Counted from the stretch's first letter, positions 48,998 through 57,805 are shown. The stretch is 64,000 nucleotides of DNA from Ensifer sp. IC4062 (GCF_020193575.1 NZ_JADYVD010000013.1:62001-126000); one strand, 5' to 3'. The notes: a model not told the origin generated them from the letters alone. Program-made: numbers and translations.

Positions 48998-50130
48998 TCA
49001 CGATGATCGTCTTTCGCGGATCGCTCGGAGTTCGGCGAGGAATGCCGTTGCAATTTCGGTTGCCTCAGACGCATCCGCGGACTCGACATCCAAACCGTGC
49101 GCAGCGCGGTTCATGGTCTGTAGAGCACTCCGGAACCGACCTGCGGTTTGGGGCGCCAAGCCAAGTCGCTGCAGTTCCGTTAGCATTGGTCCAAGAGCCA
49201 GCGGACGCTCGGCTTCGGTCTGATCGGCTACCAACAGTCGGATTTCACGCTCAACCTCTATGCGTAGCTTCACGAGCGCCATCAACGGGAATTCGCGTGC
49301 AAACTCCGCCTCTGTCGGTAGCTCTGTCTGCAATGGCTCGGGGAGGGCGGCAGAGAGCCTATATTCCGCAACGCCCATCGGCTTTGTGGAGTCTCGAAGC
49401 GCGTATTCGACGATCACCTCATTCTTGCCTTTGCACAGAATGATGCCGATGCTCGGGGCGTCCGACTCGTGTCTAAGTTGGGCATCGACCGCGGAAAGAT
49501 AGAAGTTCATCTTGCCAGCGAACTCCGGCTTAAAGTCCTCTATCTTCAGCTCTACGACGACGAAACAGCGCAGCCGCAAATGGTAGAATAGAAGATCCAG
49601 ATAATAGTCCTGCCCACCAACCTCGAGATGATGCTGGCTGCCGACGAATGCGAAGCCTTTACCGAGCTCAAGAATGAGAGAGCGTAGGTGCTCGAGTAGG
49701 CCTTGCTCGAGTTCGCGCTCGGACATTGCCGGACCGAGGGCAAGAAAATCGAAGCTGTAAGGATCTTTGATTAACTCCTGCGCCAGATCGGATTGCGGTG
49801 CAGGCAGTGTCCTGGCGAAATTGGTGAGTGCCTTCCCCTTTCGCTGGTAGAGGCCGCCTTCGATCTGATGTACGAGAACATTGCGACTCCACCCATGTTC
49901 TACCGCTTGGCGAGCATACCAGAGCCGCTCTTCGGAGCTTTTCAACGCCTCGACGAGCTTGACGTTATGGCCCCAGGGCAATTGTGCAACAAGTTGTTGC
50001 ACAATTTGTTCATCCGGAAACGCCTCAGCAAAGGCGCGCATGTATTTGAGGTTCCGCGGATCCTGTCCTTAAGCTCGGCAAGCAGAGAGGCATACCCGTC
50101 GCCGTCAGATGAAGGAATGAGCGTGGTCAT
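48998..50130 (-). pseudogene. YhcG/DUF1016-type PDDEXK nuclease with internal deletion
   Basis: The downstream frame (48998-50041, 347 residues) carries the nuclease half: YYLDLLFYHLRLRCFVVVEL with the ELK/DYYLDL pair, FYLSAVDAQLRHESDAPSIG. The extreme N-terminus survives in another frame at 50130-50055 (MTTLIPSSDGDGYASLLAEL). Between them the expected ~120-residue DUF1016 N-domain is missing. The sequence jumps from LKDRIR to NLKYMRAFAEAFPDEQIVQQ near 50055 with a frame change. Intact relatives are often linked to restriction or toxin functions; this one is dead or, at best, makes a truncated nuclease domain. Confidence 0.75.
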
Positions 50131-50550
50131 GAGGGAGTCTTTATCAGGCCGGGCCGGAAAAAGCTCTACCGATCACAAACGTCGCGTAGTCATCCAGTAC
50201 TTTGATGTGGCAGCTATGATGGCGGGTCCGCGGTTCGATTCCGTTCACATCAGGATTTTTGTCAATGGTTCATTCAGATGGCATCGATTCCTCCGTTGCA
50301 GCCGGATCCACGGTCTGAGCCCACAGCAATTACCGGCCCGTTCTCGGGCCTATACAACCTCACATCCGGTCGCCGCTTTCAGCGGCCGCACCACTATCCC
50401 GCTTTCGACGGGCACGGGCTCAGGAGAACGGGACCATTCTCAAGATCGGCGGGTAAAGCCAAACGGAATCCCGGTCCGTTCACCTGGATCCGTCAGGACT
50501 GATCAGGCCCTGAGGATGAGTATTCTGCGTTCGATGGTTGCTTCTGTGCT
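50131..50550. other. Non-coding region 3' of the IS110 transposase
   Basis: No gene is recognised. It should contain the right end of the IS110 element. A stretch near 50230 (CGCGGTTCGATTCCG) mimics a tRNA T-arm but lacks the rest of a tRNA. Confidence 0.4.
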
Positions 50551-51717
50551 TCAGGCGGTTTTCATTATCGCACCCTCGATGACGACGCCGGAGCTCACGT
50601 ACTTCCAGAATGCGACCAGCAACTTGCGAGCCAGAGCGACAATCATCGGCTGCTTGAGACGACTGCTGCTGCGTGCGATGCGCTCCTTGAACCAGAACGT
50701 CAGCGCCGAGTTTGGTTGATGCCGCAGCCATAACCAGGCGAGCTCGACCATCGTCGCTCGCAAACGCGGATTTCCCGCCTTCGAGACACCCTGCTCACGG
50801 TTGATGTTGCCGCTTTGCCAGGGCGAAGGAGCAAGCCCTGCGTAGGCAGCGACTTGCCGCCGGTTGTCGAAGTGTCTGAACAGGCCTTCCGTGTGAAGGA
50901 TCGTCGCGAACTCGGGACCAATTCCCCTGATCCTTAGAAGCGCGGCCGCTCTTGCCGGTGTGTCCGCTGTTTCGCGAGACATCAACGCATCTCGTTCTGC
51001 TTCAACAGCCTTGATCTGTGTGAGCAACAATTCAAGGCGATCGAGTTCCCGGCAAATCTCGGCCTTCAGATGCTTCGGCACCATCCGGCCGTCTCCCGTT
51101 CGAAGCTCATCCAGGCGCTGACGGCGATCACGCCGCAAAGGCTCGTAATCTCGTATTCCTTGGGAGAAGAGCAGCCCCTTTATGCGATTGACGTGGAAAA
51201 CACGTTCCGCAATCAGGGTTTTCCGCTCTCGCCCGAGCCGGCGGTTGTCTTCCTCTTCGGGGGTGAGAAGCTTGACCATCGAGCAAGCACGCGGTTCACC
51301 ACGTTTCCAGGCCATCAAGGCCCGTATTAGGGTCTCGCCGTCGATGCGATCCGTCTTTGCGCGGCGATGACGGCGTGGCATGGCTATGGACGCAGCCTCC
51401 ACGATATGGCTTTCGATCCAGGCTTCCTTGCTCAGTACGCGCGCGAGCCAGAACCCGTCCAGCCCGGCCTCCTGGATCACCACCAGTGGAAAAAGCTGAT
51501 CTATACGCCGCTGTGCTTTCTGGCGAAGGGTGGCAAAACACGAGAACAGGCCGGCGATGTCGCCACCAGGCACTGTATGGCGAGACATCTTTTCGCTTCC
51601 CGGCGAGAGAGCGGTCACGAGCCATGTCGATTTGCTCAGTTCCAACGATACGAAAATTGCGCCAAGATCGACGGGGGTAGCGGCATGTGCCTGCGGTTGA
51701 TCAGCTTTCATCGGCAT
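50551..51717 (-). CDS. IS110-family DEDD transposase
   Basis: The 388-residue protein starts at ATG 51717 with GGAGG 6 bases upstream. The N-terminal RuvC-like DEDD domain (FVSLELSKSTWLVTALSPG; AKTDRIDGETLIRALMAWK) is followed by the C-terminal transposase-20 domain with the nucleophilic serine region (YAGLAPSPWQSGNINREQGV). The frame is intact. IS110 elements use a structured RNA from their non-coding end to choose target and donor DNA. Here it lies just beyond the stop of the ClpP-like gene. Confidence 0.93.
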   Translation of the reverse strand: MPMKADQPQAHAATPVDLGAIFVSLELSKSTWLVTALSPGSEKMSRHTVPGGDIAGLFSCFATLRQKAQRRIDQLFPLVVIQEAGLDGFWLARVLSKEAWIESHIVEAASIAMPRRHRRAKTDRIDGETLIRALMAWKRGEPRACSMVKLLTPEEEDNRRLGRERKTLIAERVFHVNRIKGLLFSQGIRDYEPLRRDRRQRLDELRTGDGRMVPKHLKAEICRELDRLELLLTQIKAVEAERDALMSRETADTPARAAALLRIRGIGPEFATILHTEGLFRHFDNRRQVAAYAGLAPSPWQSGNINREQGVSKAGNPRLRATMVELAWLWLRHQPNSALTFWFKERIARSSSRLKQPMIVALARKLLVAFWKYVSSGVVIEGAIMKTA

Positions 51718-51862
51718 GGTTGGCCTCCAGAGAGATTTCTAGCGACCTCACTCTGCCACGGTGCAGGCCGCTATCCACCCCTGATGGAATCTCAACTGCA
51801 CAGATGTCGGATGGCGGGGTCTCAGGTTCCGCTCCCATCAAAGCGGGAGATGCGACGCCGCG
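51718..51862 (-). ncRNA. Candidate IS110 bridge-RNA region
   Basis: The 145 bases between the IS110 transposase start and the neighbouring gene's stop hold no ORF. In related IS110 elements the guide (bridge) RNA is encoded in this upstream position. No loop structure could be folded by hand with confidence, so this is positional inference only. Confidence 0.3.
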
Positions 51863-53206
51863 TCAGTCTAGTCCAATAATCCTCGCTGGCGCGAAGGTTT
51901 GGAATGTCTTCACGCCGGATATCATGCCAGACTTGAAGAGAGGCGTGCCGACGGCGCCTTTCATCCAACATTCCCGCTTCTTCTTGATGTAGGTGAACGC
52001 GACGCAGCGGTCATTGTCGATGCAAGCCAAACGGCACTGAAGGGGCGTTGCGTTCGAGATCGATGGGCGCACGCCAATATCACCTCCGGGCAGGTCGACG
52101 CCTTCGAATAGCGCTTTTTTGGGATCGATCGTGCCCATGTTGAACGACGTCGGGTCTGGATCCGCGCTCGCAAGGAACTTTCCCGAGATAGCGACCGCGT
52201 TGCCGTCCGCACGGCCCTCATCTGCCTTCAGGAAGCAGTTCGGCCCGCGCACTATCTTCGGATTGGCATTGAAGGTGAAAGCCTTACAGGTGCCGTTCAT
52301 TTCTAGGCAGCTCCTGGCGCATTCCGCCAGATCGATCGTCCTCTTTGTTGCGAGGTCATCGCCAAACAGGTCAAGGCCGGTGTAAACGGCAATGCGCGTC
52401 GGCTTGCGGGCAAACTCCTCGATCGCCGACAATTTCTCACTCTGTCCGAGGCCGGCCGGCGCAGGATTGGCAGCGGCACGCTGTTGGCCGCTCGGTTCGG
52501 AGGCGGTGTCGCTGTTGGAGTTTGCCGTCGAAGGTGGCGCGCCCTCGAGGGTGACGGTCGGGCTTGAGGGAACGGGTTCAGTCGACGCTGACGCCGAGCC
52601 CTTGCGGTTGAGCTTGTAGCGGCCAATTTCCTCGCTCGAGAACACATGCATTTGCGACGGCGGGGTCTTGAACATCGTCGTCATGACTTCTGCCGGCGTG
52701 TCGAAGCGAGCGAGCATGTCGATGATGTCGGAGATTGAAAGCTGGGCGCTCACGAGGTCGTTCGATTCACTGGAGATCTGGTGGACCCCAAGCTCACCGT
52801 CCACTTGGCGGTCGACGCCGGCGAGAAAAATGAAGGCGCAGGCGGAGTAGCAACCTTTCCCCGCCGGAATGAAGGTGGATAGGCGCTTCTCGTGCACGTC
52901 GTCGGCGATCAACAGTGCCATCTGCACCGCGCCGCCGATGCTATCGAGCACCAATAACCTGGCTTTCTGCGAAGCATGAAGCGCCCGCCGGAAATTCAGA
53001 GCGGAATAGAGATCGATTTCGCCTTTGAGGATGATGACACTTGGGTCGCCCTCGTCGAACGAGAAGGGGCCAAACTTTTTCGTGCCGGCCAGTGCCGGAT
53101 GATATCCAAGCACAACGGCCAAGAAAAACGCCATTGCTCGGATGAGGCCGAATTGAAACCTCGGCAAGATTGGTGCTCCCACAGTCCGTCTATGTTCAGA
53201 GAACAT
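51863..53206 (-). CDS. Secreted ClpP-like protein with two PAN/Apple domains
   Basis: The 447-residue protein begins with a signal-like segment (FGLIRAMAFFLAVVLGYHPA, cleavage near ALAG). Residues about 45-200 form a ClpP/crotonase-like periplasmic domain (LLVLDSIGGAVQMALLIADD, serine in GKGCYSACAFIFLAG, histidine in GELGVHQIS). After a Ser/Pro-rich linker, two PAN-type cysteine modules follow (GLDLFGDDLATKRTIDLAEC ... CFLKADEG and GVDLPGGDIGVRPSIS ... CWMKGAVG). PAN modules bind proteins or glycans. It diverges from the SH3-domain gene across a 190-base gap. Confidence 0.75.
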   Translation of the reverse strand: MFSEHRRTVGAPILPRFQFGLIRAMAFFLAVVLGYHPALAGTKKFGPFSFDEGDPSVIILKGEIDLYSALNFRRALHASQKARLLVLDSIGGAVQMALLIADDVHEKRLSTFIPAGKGCYSACAFIFLAGVDRQVDGELGVHQISSESNDLVSAQLSISDIIDMLARFDTPAEVMTTMFKTPPSQMHVFSSEEIGRYKLNRKGSASASTEPVPSSPTVTLEGAPPSTANSNSDTASEPSGQQRAAANPAPAGLGQSEKLSAIEEFARKPTRIAVYTGLDLFGDDLATKRTIDLAECARSCLEMNGTCKAFTFNANPKIVRGPNCFLKADEGRADGNAVAISGKFLASADPDPTSFNMGTIDPKKALFEGVDLPGGDIGVRPSISNATPLQCRLACIDNDRCVAFTYIKKKRECWMKGAVGTPLFKSGMISGVKTFQTFAPARIIGLD

Positions 53207-53398
53207 CTATCAAGTTCAAGTTGCAACACAAAAAAGCCATAAGGGTTAATGTCGCAACAGATGAGAGACCTCGGTCGGCAAGGTGGATGCATGTTCTAAC
53301 GGTTTCGTGGTCATCGTTCACGGACTCGGATGACGAGCGCGTGGGCTTGCTGTGTTTCGGAAAACGTTCGATGGTACAACCCAGGGGCGGGGTATGTC

Positions 53399-54097
53399 AT
53401 GCGACGATTTCTTGTTGGTGCGGCCGTAGCTGCAACTTTGGTCCATTGGCTCGGTTCGGTTCGCGACCGTGCCCCGATTGCCGAAACCCCACCGACCTCA
53501 GCAGAAATCGTCGCAGAGAAAGAGCTGCCCCTAGCGGTAGGGAGCGCTGAGATTTCCGTTGTTGCGCCTCAGCAAGACGCATCCCCGGGGGCAGCCGAAA
53601 GCGGCGACCGTGAGCACGTGATTGCGACTGTTTTCGTGCGTGGTAGACGGGTTGCCCTGCGAAAAGGACCGGGCAAGGAGTTTGCCATCCTCGACAGATA
53701 CGATGTGGGTAGGCCGGTCGGTTTGCTGTCCGTCGATGGCGAGTGGTCTCGTATCAAAGACAATCTCACGCGGCGAGAAGGATGGATTGCTTCGCATCTC
53801 CTTAGCTCCGAGACAACGTGGTCGAAGCCAAAACGCGATTCACCCGCATCCGCTGAGCCGTCTAGTGAACAGCCAGTCACGATCCCGCGGATTTCCGACG
53901 CCGTGATTGTACAGCGCATCATCGCTGAGTCTATTTCCAGCTACAGCGGTTCGTGCCCATGCCCGGAAAGTCGCGACCGGTCCGGACGGCGCTGCGGGCG
54001 TAGGAGCGCGTATTCGAAACCGGGCGGTGCTGCCCCAATTTGCTATCCGGGCGATGTCTCAAGGGCCATGATCGATGCATTTCGCTCGCGATTGTGA
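53399..54097 (+). CDS. Exported SH3-domain protein with Cys-rich tail
   Basis: From ATG 53399 (GGGGCGGGG upstream) the protein has 232 residues. A hydrophobic N-terminus (FLVGAAVAATLVHWLG) acts as a signal or anchor, and a bacterial SH3 domain follows (VFVRGRRVALRKGPGKEFAI, then LLSVDGEWSRIKD). The conserved C-terminus (SSYSGSCPCPESRDRSGRRC and PICYPGDVSRAMIDAF) has four cysteines. SH3b domains often bind peptidoglycan. It lies immediately before the RT leader in the same direction. Confidence 0.75.
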   Translation: MRRFLVGAAVAATLVHWLGSVRDRAPIAETPPTSAEIVAEKELPLAVGSAEISVVAPQQDASPGAAESGDREHVIATVFVRGRRVALRKGPGKEFAILDRYDVGRPVGLLSVDGEWSRIKDNLTRREGWIASHLLSSETTWSKPKRDSPASAEPSSEQPVTIPRISDAVIVQRIIAESISSYSGSCPCPESRDRSGRRCGRRSAYSKPGGAAPICYPGDVSRAMIDAFRSRL

Positions 54098-54208
54098 CGC
54101 GCGATCAGCTGCCTGCAGGCGTTAGCTGGCTCGTAGCGAGTGTGTCGTCGAAAACTTATCCGGGTCCAAGCTCTGACACCGGCCGCCTGTAGCAAGTATA
54201 GTACTAAT

Positions 54209-54493
54209 CTCGGGAAAACGCGCTTGCCCCCTTGAATAGCTAGGGTTGCATTTCGTAACGTACTCTCGCGACTCAGCAATGGGACGCTATCTGGTCACGA
54301 GGGTCTCACAGACCGGGGGGACTGGAGCAGCTGTTGAAGCTGTCAAGGCTTATGAAGGTATTCAATGCGAGTTCCATTGCGCTCTCCTTTGATATCGGAC
54401 GATGCCAGCAGAATGCGCATAGCATCCTGATGACAGTATAGACGATTACGTCGATGAAGTGCCTTATCTACTAAGCGGTGCGGGGCAAGGGAT
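54209..54493 (+). ncRNA. Candidate ncRNA leader of the reverse transcriptase
   Basis: The 396-base gap before the RT gene has a promoter-like CTGACA-N18-TATAGT (54173-54178 and 54197-54202), predicting a start near 54209 and a leader of about 285 nt. Several hairpins are visible: GGTCT-CAC-AGACC (54302-54314), CAGCT-GTTGA-AGCTG (54328-54342) and CAATG...CATTG (54363-54379). DRT2-type defence RTs have a structured ncRNA of roughly this length in this place. One frame is stop-free from 54259 to 54438. All this is positional and structural inference. Confidence 0.4.
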
Positions 54494-55963
54494 TTGACCA
54501 TAAGGGCACATGGCAACCTTGCCCCCTCTCGCTCCCGCGGCCGGGCTGGCGAGTGGCCTTTCAAGCCTAAGAGCTACCCGCACTTCGATGCATTCCTCTC
54601 GGAGGATGACGCAAGATCGTTGGCAGCAGACCCCACCAGAGTGGCCTCGCACGCATTCTTTCCCTTCCTGCGCTACCATCAGCGCTGGACGAAATTCACC
54701 GACAAAGGAGAGAAGGGGGATGTAAAAGAGCGTCCCATCAGGTTCGCTTCTCGCGCCGACTCGTACATATTCAGTTACTATCGGCACCTGCTATCTCAAC
54801 CTTTTGAGAAGGAACTCAAGGCGCGTGGCCTCCACCGTAGCGTTTTGGCTTATCGAAGAGTCATTGGCGCGGACGGCAGAGGCCAGTGCAACATTCATTT
54901 TGCCCTCGAAGCGATTTCCGCGATTCGCGCCCTCGGAAACTGTTGTGCGATAGCCTTGGACATTAGCAGCTTCTTCGAGAGCCTGGACCACGGGCGCCTG
55001 AAGGAAATATGGTGCGGTCTCTTGGGCACGGATCGCCTTCCTGCTGATCATTACAAGGTCTTTCAGGCGATCACCGCGTATTCCGTCGTTGACCGCGAGG
55101 AGCTCTTTGAGCGGCTTGGTTACATCGGTCCCAAATACATGTCGAAAACGGGCGAGCCGATAAAAGGGTACCTGGTAGAGAAGTCGCTCATTCCGCGCCG
55201 ACTTTGTACGGGCCAGGAATTCCGGGAAAAGATTGCCGGTGGCGATGGTCAGAAGTCTCTGATTAAGAAGCACCGGAAGCCCTACGGTATCCCGCAAGGC
55301 TCGCCAATCTCAGATCTGCTTGCGAATTTCTACCTTCTTGATTTCGACACTGCCGTAAAGGCGAAGGTTGATGGGATGGGAGGGCGTTACTTCCGTTATT
55401 CAGACGACATTTTGATCGTGGCTCCCATAGATCGCGTGGCAGCGATCGAACTTGAGGGGTGGGTAAGATCCCAGATAGTTCTCCACGGCCCGAAGCTGCG
55501 CATCAAAGCCGAGAAATCCGCCATCTTCTGCTATGAGGGGAGCGGTGGAGATCAAAGCTGGTCCAGGATAATGGGGGAGCAAGGAAAGAATGGGCTGGAG
55601 TATCTTGGATTCCGCTACGACGGCCGCAACATGTTCCTTCGCGATAGTACGCTGAGTGGACTCCAGCGGAAGGCCGCCGCCAGCGCTAAACGGGTCGCTC
55701 TGCGACTGCTGAAGCGATACCCTGAAAAGTCCACGGACCAGATAATCGCGGAGTTCAACGTCAGCGCCTTTCTTCAGCGTTATGGCCGCGTCCAGGACTT
55801 CGAGAGCAAGGCGGATGATGTTCGGAACTGGACTTTCTGGACCTACGCGACGAGGGCCGCAAAGCTCACGGCGCCCTTAGGGCTGCCAATTTACCGGCAA
55901 CTTAGAAACTATCGACGGAACATGCGAGCTCATCTAAAGCGGGCCTTGGAAAAAGGACGCTAA
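54494..55963 (+). CDS. Reverse transcriptase, DRT2 (UG2)-like
   Basis: The 489-residue RT has motif A in IALDISSFFESLDH (D156), motif B in YGIPQGSPISDLLANFYLLD (264-283) and the catalytic RYSDDILIV (YSDD 302-305). There is no maturase, endonuclease or integrase domain, so it is not a group II intron. The start FKPKSYPHFDAFLSEDDA, KERPIRFASRADSYIFSYY and the C-terminal GKNGLEYLGFRYDGRN, RDSTLSG and NWTFWTYATRA blocks agree with my memory of the antiviral DRT2 family. That assignment needs a profile search. The TTG start has AAGGG close upstream. No second protein follows it, fitting a single-gene system with an RNA. Confidence 0.8.
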   Translation: MTIRAHGNLAPSRSRGRAGEWPFKPKSYPHFDAFLSEDDARSLAADPTRVASHAFFPFLRYHQRWTKFTDKGEKGDVKERPIRFASRADSYIFSYYRHLLSQPFEKELKARGLHRSVLAYRRVIGADGRGQCNIHFALEAISAIRALGNCCAIALDISSFFESLDHGRLKEIWCGLLGTDRLPADHYKVFQAITAYSVVDREELFERLGYIGPKYMSKTGEPIKGYLVEKSLIPRRLCTGQEFREKIAGGDGQKSLIKKHRKPYGIPQGSPISDLLANFYLLDFDTAVKAKVDGMGGRYFRYSDDILIVAPIDRVAAIELEGWVRSQIVLHGPKLRIKAEKSAIFCYEGSGGDQSWSRIMGEQGKNGLEYLGFRYDGRNMFLRDSTLSGLQRKAAASAKRVALRLLKRYPEKSTDQIIAEFNVSAFLQRYGRVQDFESKADDVRNWTFWTYATRAAKLTAPLGLPIYRQLRNYRRNMRAHLKRALEKGR

Positions 55964-56231
55964 ATGTGCGCAAAGTTGGTAACCTCGAGGTGAGTCTTTT
56001 GCCCGTATGCTGAGCTACCCGAAACAATCAACTGGCTGTTCGCCCTAAGAACGGAACCTCTGCGAGCAAGCCGAACGTTCTCGTTCTGTGCTCAGAAGAT
56101 CGCATAATGTATCAAGGGGAGTAAGACTTGGTCTACAGCGTCGCAGGTCAGGAGTTTTGAGACGTGCACGGTTTCGGTAAGGCCGTTCGCCTCCATATCT
56201 AAAAGCAAGATATCGTGATCAGTTCGCTGGG
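55964..56231. other. Non-coding gap after the RT gene
   Basis: No gene is seen. It contains the right copy of the 39-bp direct repeat and presumably the left end of the IS66-type remnant. Confidence 0.4.
56077..56115 (+). repeat. 39-bp direct repeat, right copy
   Basis: It shows 35 of 39 matches to 48855-48893, with one block of three differences and one single difference. It lies 114 bases after the RT stop and shortly before the IS66 remnants. It may be a recombination site, or the shared end of related insertions. Confidence 0.75.
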
Positions 56232-56639
56232 ATGGTCCGTGCGATTGTCGCTTGCGTTGGTCTCTGGCTTCGTCGCCACGGCGCTGGGCGGTATGCTGAT
56301 TGGGTCGAGGTGATTACGTCGGTCGAGCGGCGTCGGCGCTGGGCTCGGGAGGAGAAGGAGCGGCTCGTCGCGGCGACGCTTGAGCCAGGCGCAGGCGTTT
56401 CGGAGATCGCGCACTCGGCGGGAATCCATGTGAGTCAGCTCTTCCGCTGGCGCAAGGAGCTCTGCCAAACCTCCGCGCCTTCCGTCCCGCAGCTCGTTCC
56501 GGTGGAGGTCGTCGAAGCGCTGCCAGCACCGGCGATCCCGCCCGAGCCGCCGCCGGTCTCTCGGCCCCGCAAGAAAGCAAGCATGGCGATGATCGAGCCA
56601 CGTATCTTCAAGGCCGCTGAACGCGCATTCTCTGCATGA
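56232..56639 (+). CDS. IS66-family TnpA (OrfA) protein
   Basis: The 135-residue protein contains the IS66 TnpA helix-turn-helix block (VEVITSVERRRRWAREEKER then PGAGVSEIAHSAGIHVSQLF and RWRKEL) and a proline-rich tail. TnpA is an accessory DNA-binding protein of IS66. The stop overlaps the next ATG (ATGA), as usual for IS66 operons, but the expected TnpB does not follow. The true start may be the VEVITSVE region rather than 56232. Confidence 0.8.
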   Translation: MVRAIVACVGLWLRRHGAGRYADWVEVITSVERRRRWAREEKERLVAATLEPGAGVSEIAHSAGIHVSQLFRWRKELCQTSAPSVPQLVPVEVVEALPAPAIPPEPPPVSRPRKKASMAMIEPRIFKAAERAFSA

Positions 56640-57130
56640 GTCATCCGGAGAAACCTATGAGCGACAGTGTGAATCATCATCGAACACTCGAGGTCCTGAC
56701 GGCGGAGCCGGTACAGTCTCGACGCAAGCCACGTCATTGGTCGGACGAAGAGAAGGCACAGCTTGTCGCCGAGGCGCTTTCGCCGGGCGCCAATGTGTCG
56801 GCGATTGCGCGGTCTCAGGGACTGGATCCGTCGCAGCTCTATGCGTGGCGCCGGGTGATCGTGACGCGCCTCCCCAAATACGCTTTCCCGGGCCGCGATG
56901 GTGTGGTTCAGGCCTTAGCACCGGCACACCTCATCGAAAGCGGCCTGCCGACGGAGCGGCTGCTCGCCTATATCGCCGTGTCGAAATACGCCGACGGCCT
57001 TCCGCTTTACCGGCAGGAGGCGATCTATCTGCGCGATGGCGTCGAGGTCAGCCGGTCGTTGATGGCGCCGTGGATGGGGCATCTGGGCTTCGAATTGCAG
57101 ATGGGCGCAGATAATATCCTCGAGCGTTGA
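56636..57130 (+). pseudogene. Hybrid of IS66 tnpA start and tnpC middle
   Basis: The first ~70 residues are a second IS66 TnpA (PRHWSDEEKAQLVAEALSPG, SAIARSQGLDPSQLYAWRR). They are joined directly, in frame, to a central piece of the TnpC transposase (HLIESGLPTERLLAYIAVSK and YADGLPLYRQEAIYLRDGV). TnpB and most of TnpC are missing. A large in-frame deletion within an IS66 element explains it. Confidence 0.8.
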
Positions 57131-57190
57131 ACTCGATCGGCTTAGAAATCCAAAAAACTCGTCCACCACACTGCTGGCCGCTATGCATGG

Positions 57191-57805
57191 TCACCGACAG
57201 GCGAAGGCAACGGGCTTCCCGGGCGCTAGGCCGGTCTGGCATTCGCACGTAACTTGTTGCCCTGGCGAAATTGTGACATCACCGACACAAATGGGCACCT
57301 CGCTCGCCCTGAGCCGCAGCAGCAGCGAACCCGCATCGACGAGGAAGACGCTGCCGCAAACGCCTTCTTGACGGTCTCGCACATCCACATGGGACTGGCT
57401 TATGGGAACGGGACATGTGACCGTCAGCATTCCGTAGTTACGGAAATCCGAACGGATGATCGCGTTCTTGTTCTCGAAAACTTCGCCGACGATGGCGTCT
57501 ATCCGCGAGGCCTCTCCGTACTGAACAAAGTCGTCCACGTAAGTCTCCATGACCTTCCCGACGCGCCTGGGATCAAGGTTCGCAGGCGCATTGTCCGTAC
57601 GCGCGCAAAGGGTGGACGCGATTTCGAGGATGACGGAATGCATCTGTGACGCCGCCACGACGATATCGTGCTCCTTGGCGTATCGTGCCAACGCTGCGGT
57701 CGAAATTTTCGTTATCCTGTCGTGGCATGCATCGGCATGCGCAGCCTGCCCATGCAAGATGGACAGAAGAGCGAAGGCTAAGACTGTACCGCTCCGCATT
57801 TTCAT
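57191..57805 (-). CDS. Periplasmic protein of unknown function
   Basis: From ATG 57805 it has 204 residues with a clear signal peptide (FALLSILHGQAAHA, then DACHDRITK). The rest is mainly helical with seven cysteines, several in the last 60 residues (VTCECQTGLA, FACR). I recognise no family. Its ATG overlaps the stop of the membrane-protein gene upstream by a few bases, so it is translated with it as the last gene of the run. Confidence 0.65.
   Translation of the reverse strand: MKMRSGTVLAFALLSILHGQAAHADACHDRITKISTAALARYAKEHDIVVAASQMHSVILEIASTLCARTDNAPANLDPRRVGKVMETYVDDFVQYGEASRIDAIVGEVFENKNAIIRSDFRNYGMLTVTCPVPISQSHVDVRDRQEGVCGSVFLVDAGSLLLRLRASEVPICVGDVTISPGQQVTCECQTGLAPGKPVAFACR

Noticed and set aside
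50215..50265. tRNA-like T-arm (GCGGTTCGATTCCG)
   Set aside because: No D-arm, anticodon arm or acceptor stem pairs with it, so it is a chance match and not a tRNA.
54343..54564. 73-codon minus-strand frame across the RT start
   Set aside because: It is antisense to the RT gene and candidate leader, without a ribosome site; treated as a shadow, although the leader might be transcribed both ways.
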